From assembly GCA_024399135.1 (NCBI GenBank), contig JAKSHY010000021.1, positions 1 through 42,435 on the forward strand: a stretch of DNA of 42,435 nt. The letters run 5' to 3'. Position numbers and translations under genes: made by a program. Source of the DNA: Lachnospiraceae bacterium (GTDB lineage: Bacteria > Bacillota > Clostridia > Lachnospirales > Lachnospiraceae). Within the stretch, counting starts at the first letter, position 1. Every line of letters begins with the position of its first letter. The notes under the pieces were generated by a model. That model made no database searches. It was not told the origin of the DNA and saw nothing but the letters and a program-made list of their open reading frames with translations. Positions 28,436-37,518 of the stretch are shown in pieces.

Positions 28436-30445
28436 ATGAAAATATATGTAAATGTTAATGCAACAAGAGGCGGAAACGGAAGCAAGGAATCACCATTTAA
28501 AGCGATTAATGATGCAGCTAAAATAGCAGTCGCAGGAGACGAGATAATAGTTGCACCTGGTGTTTATAGAGAGTATGTAAATCCTGTCAATTCAGGATTG
28601 GAGGACGCCAGAATAACATATAGATCGGAGGTTCCGTTAGGTGCTGTTATTACAGGAGCTGAAGAAGTTAAGGACTGGAAGCTTGTTGAAGGAACTACTT
28701 ATGTAACAAGAATTGATAATTCGATATTCGGAAGCTATAATCCATATATTCAGGAAGTAGAGGGTGACTGGTATTTTGCAGATAATCATATGCATACAGG
28801 AAGTGTATATGTGAATGACAGAATGTTCTATGAAGCAGAATCATTAGAAGAATGTATTAAAGGCGAAGTGTTCGAAGGAAGCTGGGAGCCAGAGTATTCT
28901 ATTTATAAGTGGTACACAACTCAGGACAAAGATACTAATGAAACTGTCATATATGCTAACTTTCAGGATTTGGACCCATTAAAGGAAAAGGTTGAAATCG
29001 CAGTAAGAAGAAACTGTTTCATGCCTACTAAAAAGTATGTAGGATATATTACACTATCTGGTTTTAATGTTAATAAGGCTGCAACAACATGGGCACCACC
29101 TGCTGCATATCAGGATGGTATGATTGGTGCACACTGGTCAAAGGGCTGGATTATAGAAGACTGTGATATCTCTGGTTCTAAATGCAGTGGTATATCATTT
29201 GGCAACTATTCACAGGAAAATAATGACAATTATTTCTTCACTAAGCATGTAAAAAGTCCAACTCAGATGGAAAGAGATGCTGTGTGCAGAGCCCAGTATG
29301 ATGGATGGACCAAGGAAACTGTTGGTTCTCACATAGTCAGAAGATGTCATATTCACCATTGTGAGCAGACAGGTATTGCTGGTCGTATGGGATGTGTATT
29401 CTCAATTATTGAAGATAACCATATTCATCATATTAATAATATGCAACAGCTTGGTGGAGCAGAAATAGCGGGAATTAAATTCCATGCAGCTATTGATGTA
29501 ATATTTAGAAGAAATCACATTCATCATTGTCATATGGGTATATGGACAGACTGGGAAGCACAGGGTACAAGAATCACAGGTAACTTCCTACATGATAACA
29601 ATCCACCAGCCTGCATTAAAGCAAAACCAGACAGATTTGATCAGGACATTTTCGTAGAGGTTGGACATGGACCTATTCTGATTGATAATAATATTCTTCT
29701 TTCAGCTTGCTCATTAAGAGTTGCAACAGAAGGTGTGGCAATGGTTCATAATCTTATTTGTGGTTCGTTCAGTGCGGTTAATGCAGGAGTAGACAGTACT
29801 ATAGATGGAAAGAATCAACCAAGATATACGCCATATCATATTCCTCACAGAACAGAGGTTTTAGGCTTCATGACCATTCTTCATGGTGATGACAGATTCT
29901 ATAACAATATATTTATCCAGAATACTCCAATACCTTCGGATTATCTTGAAGGCTGGGAAAAGGATGAGTTCACTAATCTTGAGGTAGGAACGCACGTATG
30001 GGATGAATTCCCAGTATATGAAGACTGGATAGAGCAGTTCGACCTTGATAAGAAGCGTCCAGATATGGGTAAGCTTGCATCGGCTCATTTCGGACATCTT
30101 CCAGTATGGATTCATGGTAATGCATATCTTAATGGAGCCAAAGCTTTCAAGAAAGAAGATGATAAGCTGGTTGTAGATAAGGATGCATATGTTAAACTAA
30201 TATGTGAGGATGGAAAGTACACTCTTGATACTAATGTGGTTGAACTTGTGAAGGATTTCAAGGTTCATATGATTGACACTGCTACATTGGGCAAGGCATT
30301 TGAGCCAGAAGAGTGTTATGAAAATCCTGATGGAACACCAATTACATTGGACGAGGACTATTTTAAGAACAAAAGAGGGCTTAATATTATTCCTGGACCA
30401 TTTGCTAATGCTTCAGTGGTTTCTGATGTTATATGGGAAGACTAG
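28436..30445 (+). CDS. GH120 beta-xylosidase (right-handed parallel beta-helix)
   Basis: 669 residues; AAGGAGG precedes the ATG. The N-terminus is the usual beta-helix opening (AINDAAKIAVAGDEIIVAPG). Many stretches match GH120 enzymes as I recall them: TWAPPAAYQDGMIG, WSKGWIIEDCDI, GSHIVRRC, AGIKFHAAIDV, TDWEAQGTR and VEVGHGPILIDNN. Catalytic residues by analogy with XylC of Thermoanaerobacterium are Asp372 (WTDWE) and Glu408 (VEVGHGP). The segment between them is about a dozen residues longer than in XylC. There is no signal peptide, so it cleaves imported xylo-oligosaccharides inside the cell. Confidence 0.9.
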   Translation: MKIYVNVNATRGGNGSKESPFKAINDAAKIAVAGDEIIVAPGVYREYVNPVNSGLEDARITYRSEVPLGAVITGAEEVKDWKLVEGTTYVTRIDNSIFGSYNPYIQEVEGDWYFADNHMHTGSVYVNDRMFYEAESLEECIKGEVFEGSWEPEYSIYKWYTTQDKDTNETVIYANFQDLDPLKEKVEIAVRRNCFMPTKKYVGYITLSGFNVNKAATTWAPPAAYQDGMIGAHWSKGWIIEDCDISGSKCSGISFGNYSQENNDNYFFTKHVKSPTQMERDAVCRAQYDGWTKETVGSHIVRRCHIHHCEQTGIAGRMGCVFSIIEDNHIHHINNMQQLGGAEIAGIKFHAAIDVIFRRNHIHHCHMGIWTDWEAQGTRITGNFLHDNNPPACIKAKPDRFDQDIFVEVGHGPILIDNNILLSACSLRVATEGVAMVHNLICGSFSAVNAGVDSTIDGKNQPRYTPYHIPHRTEVLGFMTILHGDDRFYNNIFIQNTPIPSDYLEGWEKDEFTNLEVGTHVWDEFPVYEDWIEQFDLDKKRPDMGKLASAHFGHLPVWIHGNAYLNGAKAFKKEDDKLVVDKDAYVKLICEDGKYTLDTNVVELVKDFKVHMIDTATLGKAFEPEECYENPDGTPITLDEDYFKNKRGLNIIPGPFANASVVSDVIWED

Positions 30446-30523
30446 ATTTAGCTTATTATACTAATATTCATATATGAAGCGTTAATAGATATATAGGAAA
30501 ATATTCATAAGGGAGAATGTGAA

Positions 30524-31717
30524 ATGCTTAAGGTAAGTGGGAAAATTATATCTTTGACATTGGCAGCAGTACTTTTGATGACGGGCTGTGGGAATGCTGA
30601 TAATAATGCATCGTCTAGTGATGTAAGTAGTGCCAGTATGCAGTCATCAGATAATACTAAGGATACTGGTGAAGGTGCTGCTTCCTCATCGGAAGATGAT
30701 ATTGCTTCTTCGGAAGTTGAGAGTTCTGACAGTAGTGAAGAAGCCCAAGAAGCGCCTGTTTATTCTTTTACTGAAGAAGAGATTAAGGAAGCCGTTTCGG
30801 ATACAGTATTTCCTTCAACAGCAGGTAAGCTGAGGGTTTTAGGAACACAACTTTGCTCAAGTGATGGAAAACCAGTTCAGCTTCGTGGAGTTAGTACTCA
30901 TGGAATTCAGTGGTTTCCAGATTATGTTAACCAAGACCTTTTTTATGAACTACATTCAGAGTGGAATGCGAATGCTGTAAGACTTGCGCTGTATACAGCT
31001 GAATATGATGGCTATTGTAATGGCGGAGATCAGGAAAAACTTAAGGAACTTATGTTAACCGGCGTTGAGTATGCCTGCAATGCAGATATTTATGCAATAA
31101 TAGACTGGCATACCATGAGAGATGGAGATCCAACAACTTATCAGGATGAGGCAGTTAAGTTTTTTGATGAAATGTCACTTAAGTGCAAGGATTATGATCA
31201 TGTTATATATGAGATATGTAATGAACCTAATACTGTTCCCTGGAAGGTTATTCGCGAGTATGCCCTTAAGGTGATTCCGGTTATTAGAGCTAATGATCCT
31301 GATGCAGTAATTTTAATAGGTACACCTATTTATTGTAAGGCACCAACTGAAGTAAAGAAGGCGCCTATAACGGAATATGATAACTTAATGTATGACCTTC
31401 ATTTCTATGCGGCTTCTCACCAGAAGAGTATTCAGGTTGAGGTTGATGGATGTGCCAAGGCTGGAATCCCAATTTTCGTAAGTGAATTCGGAATATGTTC
31501 TAATTCTGGAACAGGAAGTCTTAATTATGAATGGGGAGATAGCTGGATTGAACTTCTGAATGAGCACGGCGTAAGCTATATGTGCTGGCAGTTGTCTAAT
31601 AAGCATGAAACATCTTCATTAATTAAGGAAGAGTGTACGAAAACAAGCGGATTTGAATATGATGAATTAAGTGAACAGGGACAGTGGGTGTTAGAAACCT
31701 ACGGAAGGAATAAGTAG
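30524..31717 (+). CDS. GH5 endoglucanase-like lipoprotein
   Basis: 397 residues; AAGGGAG before the ATG. A signal peptide with a lipobox-like LLMTGC (Cys22) anchors it on the outer face of the membrane. A Ser/Asp/Glu-rich linker of about 50 residues follows (24-78). The catalytic barrel covers about 100-395: QLRGVSTHGIQW, IDWHTM, acid/base Glu234 in YEICNEPN, DLHFYAASH, nucleophile Glu321 in FVSEFGICS, and MCWQLSNK. GH5 enzymes of this sort cut beta-1,4 glucans or mannans. It would release oligosaccharides at the cell surface for the transporter and cytoplasmic enzymes of this cluster. Confidence 0.92.
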   Translation: MLKVSGKIISLTLAAVLLMTGCGNADNNASSSDVSSASMQSSDNTKDTGEGAASSSEDDIASSEVESSDSSEEAQEAPVYSFTEEEIKEAVSDTVFPSTAGKLRVLGTQLCSSDGKPVQLRGVSTHGIQWFPDYVNQDLFYELHSEWNANAVRLALYTAEYDGYCNGGDQEKLKELMLTGVEYACNADIYAIIDWHTMRDGDPTTYQDEAVKFFDEMSLKCKDYDHVIYEICNEPNTVPWKVIREYALKVIPVIRANDPDAVILIGTPIYCKAPTEVKKAPITEYDNLMYDLHFYAASHQKSIQVEVDGCAKAGIPIFVSEFGICSNSGTGSLNYEWGDSWIELLNEHGVSYMCWQLSNKHETSSLIKEECTKTSGFEYDELSEQGQWVLETYGRNK

Positions 31718-31719
31718 TT

Positions 31720-33498
31720 ATGTTTTGCAATAAATGTGGCAATAAGTTGCCTGACGGCAGTGCATTCTGCCCGGCATGTGGTAATGATTTAAGAAGTGTT
31801 ATGGCAACACCGGTACAGCAGAAAATTGTACAACAGGTATACCAGCAACCGGTACAGCAAATGTACCAGCCTGTACAACCAGCGCAACAGCAAGTTCAGC
31901 AAATGTATCAGCCTGTACAACCAGTACCACAAGCTCGGACTCAAACGAATGTAAAAAGACGAAAGAAGAACAAGAAAAAGAAAGGCATGATAGGACTATT
32001 AACTGGTATAGTTATTTTTCTTATTTTAGCTTTGGCAGGAATCCTGTATTTCATGTTCTTTGGAAAGGATTCAGAATATCAAAAATCAATCTGCGAAAAC
32101 ACATGGTACATTGCAGAAGGTTTCGAAAATATTGACTTTACCAAGCTTGGACTTCCAGAATTTAAGATTGGAAAAGAAGGAATACAGTTTAATAATGATA
32201 ATACTGTAACTATTCATAATAAATTTACAGGGAAGAAAGAAAAGCTCAAGTGGTCATTGACAGGCGGAGTTCTTAAAATCTCATATGATAAGCTGACATT
32301 GGGAGGAAAGGTTCTTAATGTTAATGATGAAGAGCTGGTAGTTGAAACTGAAAAGGAAAGAATTATATTCGTAACCAGGGAAATTCTTAAAGAGGAATAT
32401 CTTAAGGTTTATGAAGAGGTAATGGCAACTTCAGATTATGTGGATGAGAATACTGATCTAAATAATGATGATAATGTGGCTTCTGAAGATTCAGATGATA
32501 TAGACAGTGAATATTCCTTAAAAAAAATAGGAATCTCGTTTCCTTCAGATACTGCTAATGGGTGGAAGATGAGTGGTCGCGAATTAAAGGACAGATTTAC
32601 TGAGCTAGGATATGATGTTGTCCTTCAATACGCGGATCGTGATACAGAAAAGCAGGTTAACCAGATTGACGATATGATTAGTGAAGGCTGTAACCTTCTA
32701 ATAATAGATCCTGTCGAGCGTGAAAAATCGCTTACTGACGTATTGAAAAAGGCATCAAGTGCAGGAATTCCAGTTATTTCTTTTGATGTTCTCATTATGA
32801 ATTCTGACGCAGTATCATACTATGTTACTTTTGATATGTATCAAAAAGGTTATCTTCAGGGCAAATTTATAGAAAATGCATATAATTTGACCAATTATCA
32901 GGGAACATTGTATATGGAAATTACTACCGGAGATGCAGATGATTCGTCAGCTCAGTCTATATATGAGGGGGCAATGAGTGTCCTTAAGAAGTATATAGAC
33001 AATGGAACAATAGTAGTGTTGTCTGGTGAAACTGATTTTTATGATGTAGCTACACCTTGGTGGAGTGAAGAGGAAGCAAAAGAAAGAGCACTGAGAATAA
33101 TTAATGAAAATTACGTTTATGGAAACGTTATAGATATATGGCTATGTAGTAATGACTCTGTAGCAAGGGGCGTTTCCGAGGCACTATCTTCTGATTATCC
33201 TGGTCCTTATCCTACAGTTACAGGAATGGATTGTGATGAGCAAAATGTAGTTAACCTTATAACAGGAAAGCAGGCAATGTCGGCATTTTCTTCACCGGTC
33301 ACGATAGTTGACAGGACTGTCAAAATGGCTGATGAAATACTTAATGGAAAGAGTGTAGAAGTTAATAATACCGGAGATTATTATAATAATGTTCGTACAG
33401 TTCCAACATATATATGTGACAGTATTATAGTTACTTCAGACAATTATGGAGAAGTCCTGATAGAGTCAGGTTATTATAAAGAAGGTCAATTCAGATAG
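31720..33498 (+). CDS. zinc ribbon - TM - sugar-type periplasmic-binding-protein fusion, copy 1
   Basis: 592 residues. Residues 1-24 are a zinc ribbon (Cys3, Cys6, Cys17, Cys20: CNKCG and CPACG). A Gln/Pro/Val/Tyr-rich linker (30-75) and a basic stretch (79-89) lead to one membrane helix (90-114), so the ribbon is cytoplasmic and the rest is outside. A beta-rich domain of lipocalin-like character (about 120-235) and an acidic linker (236-265) follow. A ribose/xylose-type substrate-binding domain completes the protein (268-592: KIGISFPSDTANGWKMSG, ADRDTEKQVNQIDDMISEGC, DVWLC-like IDIWLCSNDSVARG). It starts two bases after the GH5 gene ends. It may be a sugar receptor or an anchored binding protein; the architecture is unfamiliar to me. 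Confidence 0.85.
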   Translation: MFCNKCGNKLPDGSAFCPACGNDLRSVMATPVQQKIVQQVYQQPVQQMYQPVQPAQQQVQQMYQPVQPVPQARTQTNVKRRKKNKKKKGMIGLLTGIVIFLILALAGILYFMFFGKDSEYQKSICENTWYIAEGFENIDFTKLGLPEFKIGKEGIQFNNDNTVTIHNKFTGKKEKLKWSLTGGVLKISYDKLTLGGKVLNVNDEELVVETEKERIIFVTREILKEEYLKVYEEVMATSDYVDENTDLNNDDNVASEDSDDIDSEYSLKKIGISFPSDTANGWKMSGRELKDRFTELGYDVVLQYADRDTEKQVNQIDDMISEGCNLLIIDPVEREKSLTDVLKKASSAGIPVISFDVLIMNSDAVSYYVTFDMYQKGYLQGKFIENAYNLTNYQGTLYMEITTGDADDSSAQSIYEGAMSVLKKYIDNGTIVVLSGETDFYDVATPWWSEEEAKERALRIINENYVYGNVIDIWLCSNDSVARGVSEALSSDYPGPYPTVTGMDCDEQNVVNLITGKQAMSAFSSPVTIVDRTVKMADEILNGKSVEVNNTGDYYNNVRTVPTYICDSIIVTSDNYGEVLIESGYYKEGQFR

Positions 33499-33534
33499 TA
33501 GATCAAGGAATATTGAACAAGAGGAGACAAAAAT

Positions 33535-35274
33535 ATGTTTTGTAGTAATTGTGGAACCCAGATACCAGATGGTGCAATGTTCTGCCCTGGTTGTGGAAGC
33601 AGTATTGGTGCACCAGTGCAACCAGCCCCAGTACCAGCACAGCCAGTGCAGCAAGTAGCACAATCAGCGCCAGCACCACAACCAGTACAGCAGGTAGCAC
33701 AATCAGCGCCAGCACCACAACCAGTACAACAGGTAGCACAATCAGCGCCAGCACCACAACCAGTACAGCAGGTAGTACAGCCAACACCGGCGCCACAGCC
33801 AGTACCAGTACAGCCAGTGCAGCCAGCACCAGTGCCACAGCCAGCGCCTGTGAAGAGCAAGAAAAAGAAGGGGAAGACAGGATTAATAATAGCAATTATT
33901 AGTCTTTTAGTTATTGCGGGAGGTGTTTTGGCATTCCTTTTACTATATCTTTTTCCTAAAAAGAATGTAGAGCTTCTATGCAAAAATGCCTGGTATATGG
34001 TTGAAGGAATTGATTATAACGATTCTGATTACAAAGGCAAGATGATGGGACAGTATGGCCTGGAATTTAAGGAAAAGGGAACAGCCATTCTTCACGAAGT
34101 ATATGATGAAGAGACAGAATATGATTGGGAAATTAGTGGCAACACACTTAAGTGTGATTACTTTAACGATGACGTTGAAATTCTCAATATAACAGATGAG
34201 GAATTCGTTGTTAAGAGTGGAGATGACGAGATAATATTCGTTACTAAAAAGATTCTTAAGAAAGAATATAAGGATCTTTATGATAAATATATGACTATGA
34301 AAGCCAAAGAAGAAACATGGTATGCTACTTCAGATACTCCTCCAGCAGTAGATAATGGAGCTCTGCCTACAGCGGCCAAGGACAACAGAACTGGATTGAT
34401 CAAAATTGGTATTATCAATTCAGATCCTAATGAGTCTGGGTACAGAGTCGCACAGGATAAGGATTTTAAGACCTTTTTTACTAAGGATAACGGATTTGAC
34501 GCATGCTTTGCATATAGTATGAAAAATGATGAGCAGATTGCAGCAGCTCAGAAACTTGTTCAAGACAGAGTGGATTATCTTCTTATAAGTCCGGTAAGCA
34601 GTGATGGATGGGATAATGTTTTGAAGGAAGCCCAAAATACAGGGACTAAAGTTATAATTTATGATCGAGAGGTTAATGTTGATTCATCATTATATTATAC
34701 TTCAATTGTTCCAAATTTAAGAAAAGAGGGCGAGGATGCTGTAGAGTGGTTATATAAACAGAATCTGGATCATTATTCAATTATTCATATTCAGGGAATA
34801 TCTGGTTCGGAAGTTCAAAGAGGAAGATCTGCAGCTCTTGAAGAGGCTGTAGCGAATAATAATAATTGGGAATATTTAATACAGGACTCTGCCAACTGGT
34901 CTGCAGAAGAGGCTCGTAATATGGTTTATGATGTTATAGAAGTTTGCCGGAATGTACCTAATGTAATTTATGCCGAAAGTGATGAGATGGCCAGAGGTGC
35001 TGCACAGGCTTTAGATGAGTTGGGCTACGCACATGGAACAAGTGGGGATATTATTATAATCGGTTTTGACTGCAATAGATGGGCATTAGAGGAATTGCTT
35101 AATGGAAGATGGAATTATGATGGGCAGTGTAGTCCATTCTATGCATCGACCGTCGCTGATGTTATTGAATCTATTGAGAACGGCAGACCTGTTGATAAGA
35201 GAATTTACATTAAGGATATGCATTTTACATCAGACACAATCACTGAAGACGATGTCAAGAAGTATGGTATTTAA
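33535..35274 (+). CDS. zinc ribbon - TM - sugar-type periplasmic-binding-protein fusion, copy 2
   Basis: 579 residues, a diverged paralogue of the preceding gene with the same layout. The zinc ribbon is Cys3, Cys6, Cys17 and Cys20 (CSNCG, CPGCG). A Pro/Ala/Gln/Val linker encoded by 39-bp repeats (about 36-90) and a Lys-rich stretch lead to the membrane helix (116-140). The beta-rich middle domain is about 145-265 (KNAWYMVEGID, YDWEISGNTL), and the binding-protein domain is about 290-579 (LIKIGIINSDPNESGYR, DYLLISPVSSDGWDNV, IIIIGFDCNRWALEELLNG). A GAGGAG site lies before the ATG. Conservation of all parts implies that each is functional. No ABC importer genes flank it. Confidence 0.85.
   Translation: MFCSNCGTQIPDGAMFCPGCGSSIGAPVQPAPVPAQPVQQVAQSAPAPQPVQQVAQSAPAPQPVQQVAQSAPAPQPVQQVVQPTPAPQPVPVQPVQPAPVPQPAPVKSKKKKGKTGLIIAIISLLVIAGGVLAFLLLYLFPKKNVELLCKNAWYMVEGIDYNDSDYKGKMMGQYGLEFKEKGTAILHEVYDEETEYDWEISGNTLKCDYFNDDVEILNITDEEFVVKSGDDEIIFVTKKILKKEYKDLYDKYMTMKAKEETWYATSDTPPAVDNGALPTAAKDNRTGLIKIGIINSDPNESGYRVAQDKDFKTFFTKDNGFDACFAYSMKNDEQIAAAQKLVQDRVDYLLISPVSSDGWDNVLKEAQNTGTKVIIYDREVNVDSSLYYTSIVPNLRKEGEDAVEWLYKQNLDHYSIIHIQGISGSEVQRGRSAALEEAVANNNNWEYLIQDSANWSAEEARNMVYDVIEVCRNVPNVIYAESDEMARGAAQALDELGYAHGTSGDIIIIGFDCNRWALEELLNGRWNYDGQCSPFYASTVADVIESIENGRPVDKRIYIKDMHFTSDTITEDDVKKYGI
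33643..33798 (+). repeat. four tandem 39-bp repeats in the linker of copy 2
   Basis: Units at 33643-33681, 33682-33720, 33721-33759 and 33760-33798 encode PVQQVAQSAPAPQ, the last diverged. Units 1-3 differ by only one to three bases, showing recent expansion. Length variation would only change spacer length, since 39 is a multiple of three. Confidence 0.9.
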
Positions 35275-35329
35275 AAGAATTGCATAGAGAAGGAAACTAT
35301 ATATTTGTAGCAAAAAGAAAGAGGGTTAT

Positions 35330-36817
35330 ATGCAGGAATATCTTAAGAAAATAGACGAAGTAATTGCTAATGGCAAATTTAAGGATAATTGGGAGTCACT
35401 TCAGCAGTACGAAGCTCCAAAATGGTATTGTGATGCAAAATTTGGTATCTTCATGCACTGGGGTGTATTCACAGTTCCAGCATATAATAATGAATGGTAT
35501 TCGAGAAATATGTACATAGAGGGATCTGATGAATATAAGCATCATATCGAAACCTATGGTCCTCATAAGGATTTTGGATATAAGGATTTCGTCCCTATGT
35601 ACAAGGCTGAAAAGTTTAATCCTGAAGAGTGGAGCGATTTATTCAAAAGGGCAGGGGCGCAGTACATTGTTCCTGTTGCAGAGCATCACGATGGATTCCA
35701 GATGTATGATAGTGAACTTTCTGATTGGAATGCTGCTAAAAAGGGTCCTAAAAGAAATATGCTGAAGGAACTTATGGAGGCCTGCAATAAAAAGGGCATG
35801 GTTACAGGTGCATCTAATCACAGAGTAGAGCACTGGTGGTTCATGGGACCAGGAAGAAATTTTGATTCTGATATCAAGGATCCACTTAAAAGAGGCGATC
35901 TATACTGGCCATCTGTATATGCTAAGGAAATTGAAGAGGAATGGCATTTACTTCATACTAATCCAGGCCCTAACCAGGAGTTCATGGAGGACTGGTTATG
36001 CCGTGTATGTGAACTTGTTGATAAATACAGACCGAAGGTGATCTATTTTGACTGGTTCATACAGCATGAGAATGTGAAGCCTTATCTTAAGAAATTCGCA
36101 GCATACTACTATAATCGTGCCATTGAATGGGGCGAGGAGGTTGTAATTACATATAAACATGACGGATTCGCGTTCGGAACCGCTGTTCTTGATGTAGAGC
36201 GTGGTCAGCTTAAGGATGCTAAGCCATATATTTGGCAAACTGATACTGCTGTAGCTAAGAATTCATGGTGCTATACACCTATGAATGAGTACAAGACGTC
36301 TACTCAGATTATTCAGGATTTAGTTGATATAGTAAGTAAGAATGGTCGCTTATTATTAAATATTGGACCTAAATCTGATGGAACTATTCCTCCAGAGGAT
36401 ACCAGAATATTAGAGGAAATTGGCGAATGGCTCAAGGTTAACGGCGAAGCTATTTATGGTTCTAAGGTGTGGAGAACAGCTGCTGAAGGTCCGACAATTA
36501 TTAATGAAGGTCAGTTCGGGGATTCTGAAGCAAGAGGCTATACATCAGAGGATATCAGATTCACTGTTAATGGAAGTGCTGTATACGCAACCTGTCTTAA
36601 TATGAAGGGAAAGGATACAGTAAGCATTAAGTCATTAAGAGAAATGAGTGAAGATGAAGCCTTGTCTAAACCATTATTTCATGGTATAGTTCGTAAGGTT
36701 GAGGTCCTTGGAATTGATGATAATCCAGAATTTAGCCGCGATAATGAGAGTCTTACAATTAAGACTAAGATGATAGAAACGGATAATCCTGTTGTATTTA
36801 AGATAACAGTAGATTAA
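35330..36817 (+). CDS. GH29 alpha-L-fucosidase
   Basis: 495 residues; GAGGG upstream. The family opening is clear: WYCDAKFGIFMHWGVFTVPA, EWYSRNM and the His-His pair in VAEHHDGFQMYDS. The catalytic nucleophile is Asp241 in VIYFDWF. The conserved LLLNIGPKSDGTIP closes the barrel, and a C-terminal beta domain follows. There is no signal peptide, so it removes fucose from imported oligosaccharides in the cytoplasm. It sits with GH120 and GH5 genes and behind the two sugar-binding membrane proteins, suggesting a fucosylated plant glycan such as xyloglucan fragments; that is inference. Confidence 0.93.
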   Translation: MQEYLKKIDEVIANGKFKDNWESLQQYEAPKWYCDAKFGIFMHWGVFTVPAYNNEWYSRNMYIEGSDEYKHHIETYGPHKDFGYKDFVPMYKAEKFNPEEWSDLFKRAGAQYIVPVAEHHDGFQMYDSELSDWNAAKKGPKRNMLKELMEACNKKGMVTGASNHRVEHWWFMGPGRNFDSDIKDPLKRGDLYWPSVYAKEIEEEWHLLHTNPGPNQEFMEDWLCRVCELVDKYRPKVIYFDWFIQHENVKPYLKKFAAYYYNRAIEWGEEVVITYKHDGFAFGTAVLDVERGQLKDAKPYIWQTDTAVAKNSWCYTPMNEYKTSTQIIQDLVDIVSKNGRLLLNIGPKSDGTIPPEDTRILEEIGEWLKVNGEAIYGSKVWRTAAEGPTIINEGQFGDSEARGYTSEDIRFTVNGSAVYATCLNMKGKDTVSIKSLREMSEDEALSKPLFHGIVRKVEVLGIDDNPEFSRDNESLTIKTKMIETDNPVVFKITVD

Positions 36818-36826
36818 TTTAGGAAG

Positions 36827-37402
36827 ATGAAACTTGATTTTTTAACACTGTGTACTTTCTATTTCATATTCTGTCTTATGGGATGGATATGGGAAAGCAT
36901 ATATGAATCCATACTTAATAAGAAGGTCATAAACAGAGGCTTTCTTTATGGCCCTTATATCCCAATATACGGTGTGGGCGGATTGCTGATACTTGTTTTA
37001 TTTCAGAGATTTCAGGCACCATTTCTTAGCACCAGAACAATTATTATTTATTTAATTGGTGCAGTCGGTGCTACTATTTTAGAGTATTCGGTATCTGTAT
37101 TTTTAGAAAAAAGGCTCAATGCCAAGTGGTGGGATTATAGCAATTATCCATTCAATTATCAGGGAAGAATATGCCTTATAGCTACATTGTTCTGGGGTGC
37201 TGTCGCAGTAGGTGCGATAGATTTTCTGAATCCATGGCTATATTCGAAAATCATGCTGATTCCTTATAATTACAGGGCTATATATGTTACTGTGATGACA
37301 ATACTTATTTTTTCTGACACAGGGTATACGATTCGTTCAATCAGGAATAATGATTCAGAAGCTAATAGAAATATGATAATAGTAAAAGAAGAAGAGCTGT
37401 AG
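36827..37402 (+). CDS. CmpB-like putative ABC transporter permease (PF06541 type)
   Basis: 191 residues with about five membrane segments. MGWIWESIYESI, INRGFLYGPYIPIYG, LEYSVSVFLEKRLNAKWWDY and FNYQGRICL are the recognisable blocks of the family called putative ABC-transporter type IV. Its function is not established despite the name; no ATPase partner is nearby. AGGAAG directly abuts the ATG, so translation may be inefficient or coupled to the fucosidase, whose stop is nine bases upstream. It is the last gene before a terminator that overlaps its stop codon. Confidence 0.82.
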   Translation: MKLDFLTLCTFYFIFCLMGWIWESIYESILNKKVINRGFLYGPYIPIYGVGGLLILVLFQRFQAPFLSTRTIIIYLIGAVGATILEYSVSVFLEKRLNAKWWDYSNYPFNYQGRICLIATLFWGAVAVGAIDFLNPWLYSKIMLIPYNYRAIYVTVMTILIFSDTGYTIRSIRNNDSEANRNMIIVKEEEL

Positions 37403-37418
37403 TCTCTTCTTCTTTTTT
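37387..37418 (+). terminator. rho-independent terminator at the end of the carbohydrate locus
   Basis: AGAAGAAGAG (37387-37396) pairs with CTCTTCTTCT (37404-37413), perfect 10 bp, loop 7, then a T-run to 37418. The left arm lies inside the coding sequence and the loop includes the stop codon. Confidence 0.85.
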
Positions 37419-37448
37419 ATTTCTGCATTTCTGTTAATAAATTATGTA

Positions 37449-37478
37449 TTGACAATTGAATACATATTCAATTATAAT
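37449..37478 (+). promoter_or_regulatory. autoregulated promoter of the ArsR-family gene
   Basis: TTGACA (37449-37454) and TATAAT (37473-37478) are both perfect consensus hexamers with an 18-base spacer. The spacer itself is a perfect inverted repeat, so repressor binding would block the polymerase. Confidence 0.85.
37455..37472 (+). promoter_or_regulatory. ArsR/SmtB-type operator O1
   Basis: ATTGAATA-CA-TATTCAAT is a perfect 8-2-8 inverted repeat exactly filling the promoter spacer. Its form is typical of metal-sensing ArsR operators. Confidence 0.85.
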
Positions 37479-37485
37479 ACGTACA

Positions 37486-37503
37486 GTTGAATAAGCACTC
37501 AAT
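37486..37503 (+). promoter_or_regulatory. second, imperfect ArsR-type operator O2
   Basis: GTTGAATA-AG-CACTCAAT repeats the half-site of O1 with mismatches in the right arm. It lies downstream of the -10, about 31 bases centre-to-centre from O1, three helical turns. Confidence 0.6.
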
Positions 37504-37518
37504 CAAAAGGGGTATAAA

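Noticed and set aside
33643-33798. Tandem repeats considered as a CRISPR array
   Set aside because: Units are contiguous 39-mers without spacers and lie in frame inside a coding sequence.
33486-33983. Long minus-strand open frames over the linker repeats
   Set aside because: They are antisense readings of the Pro/Gln repeat DNA of the zinc-ribbon gene and give cysteine/glycine/threonine low-complexity peptides without starts or ribosome sites.
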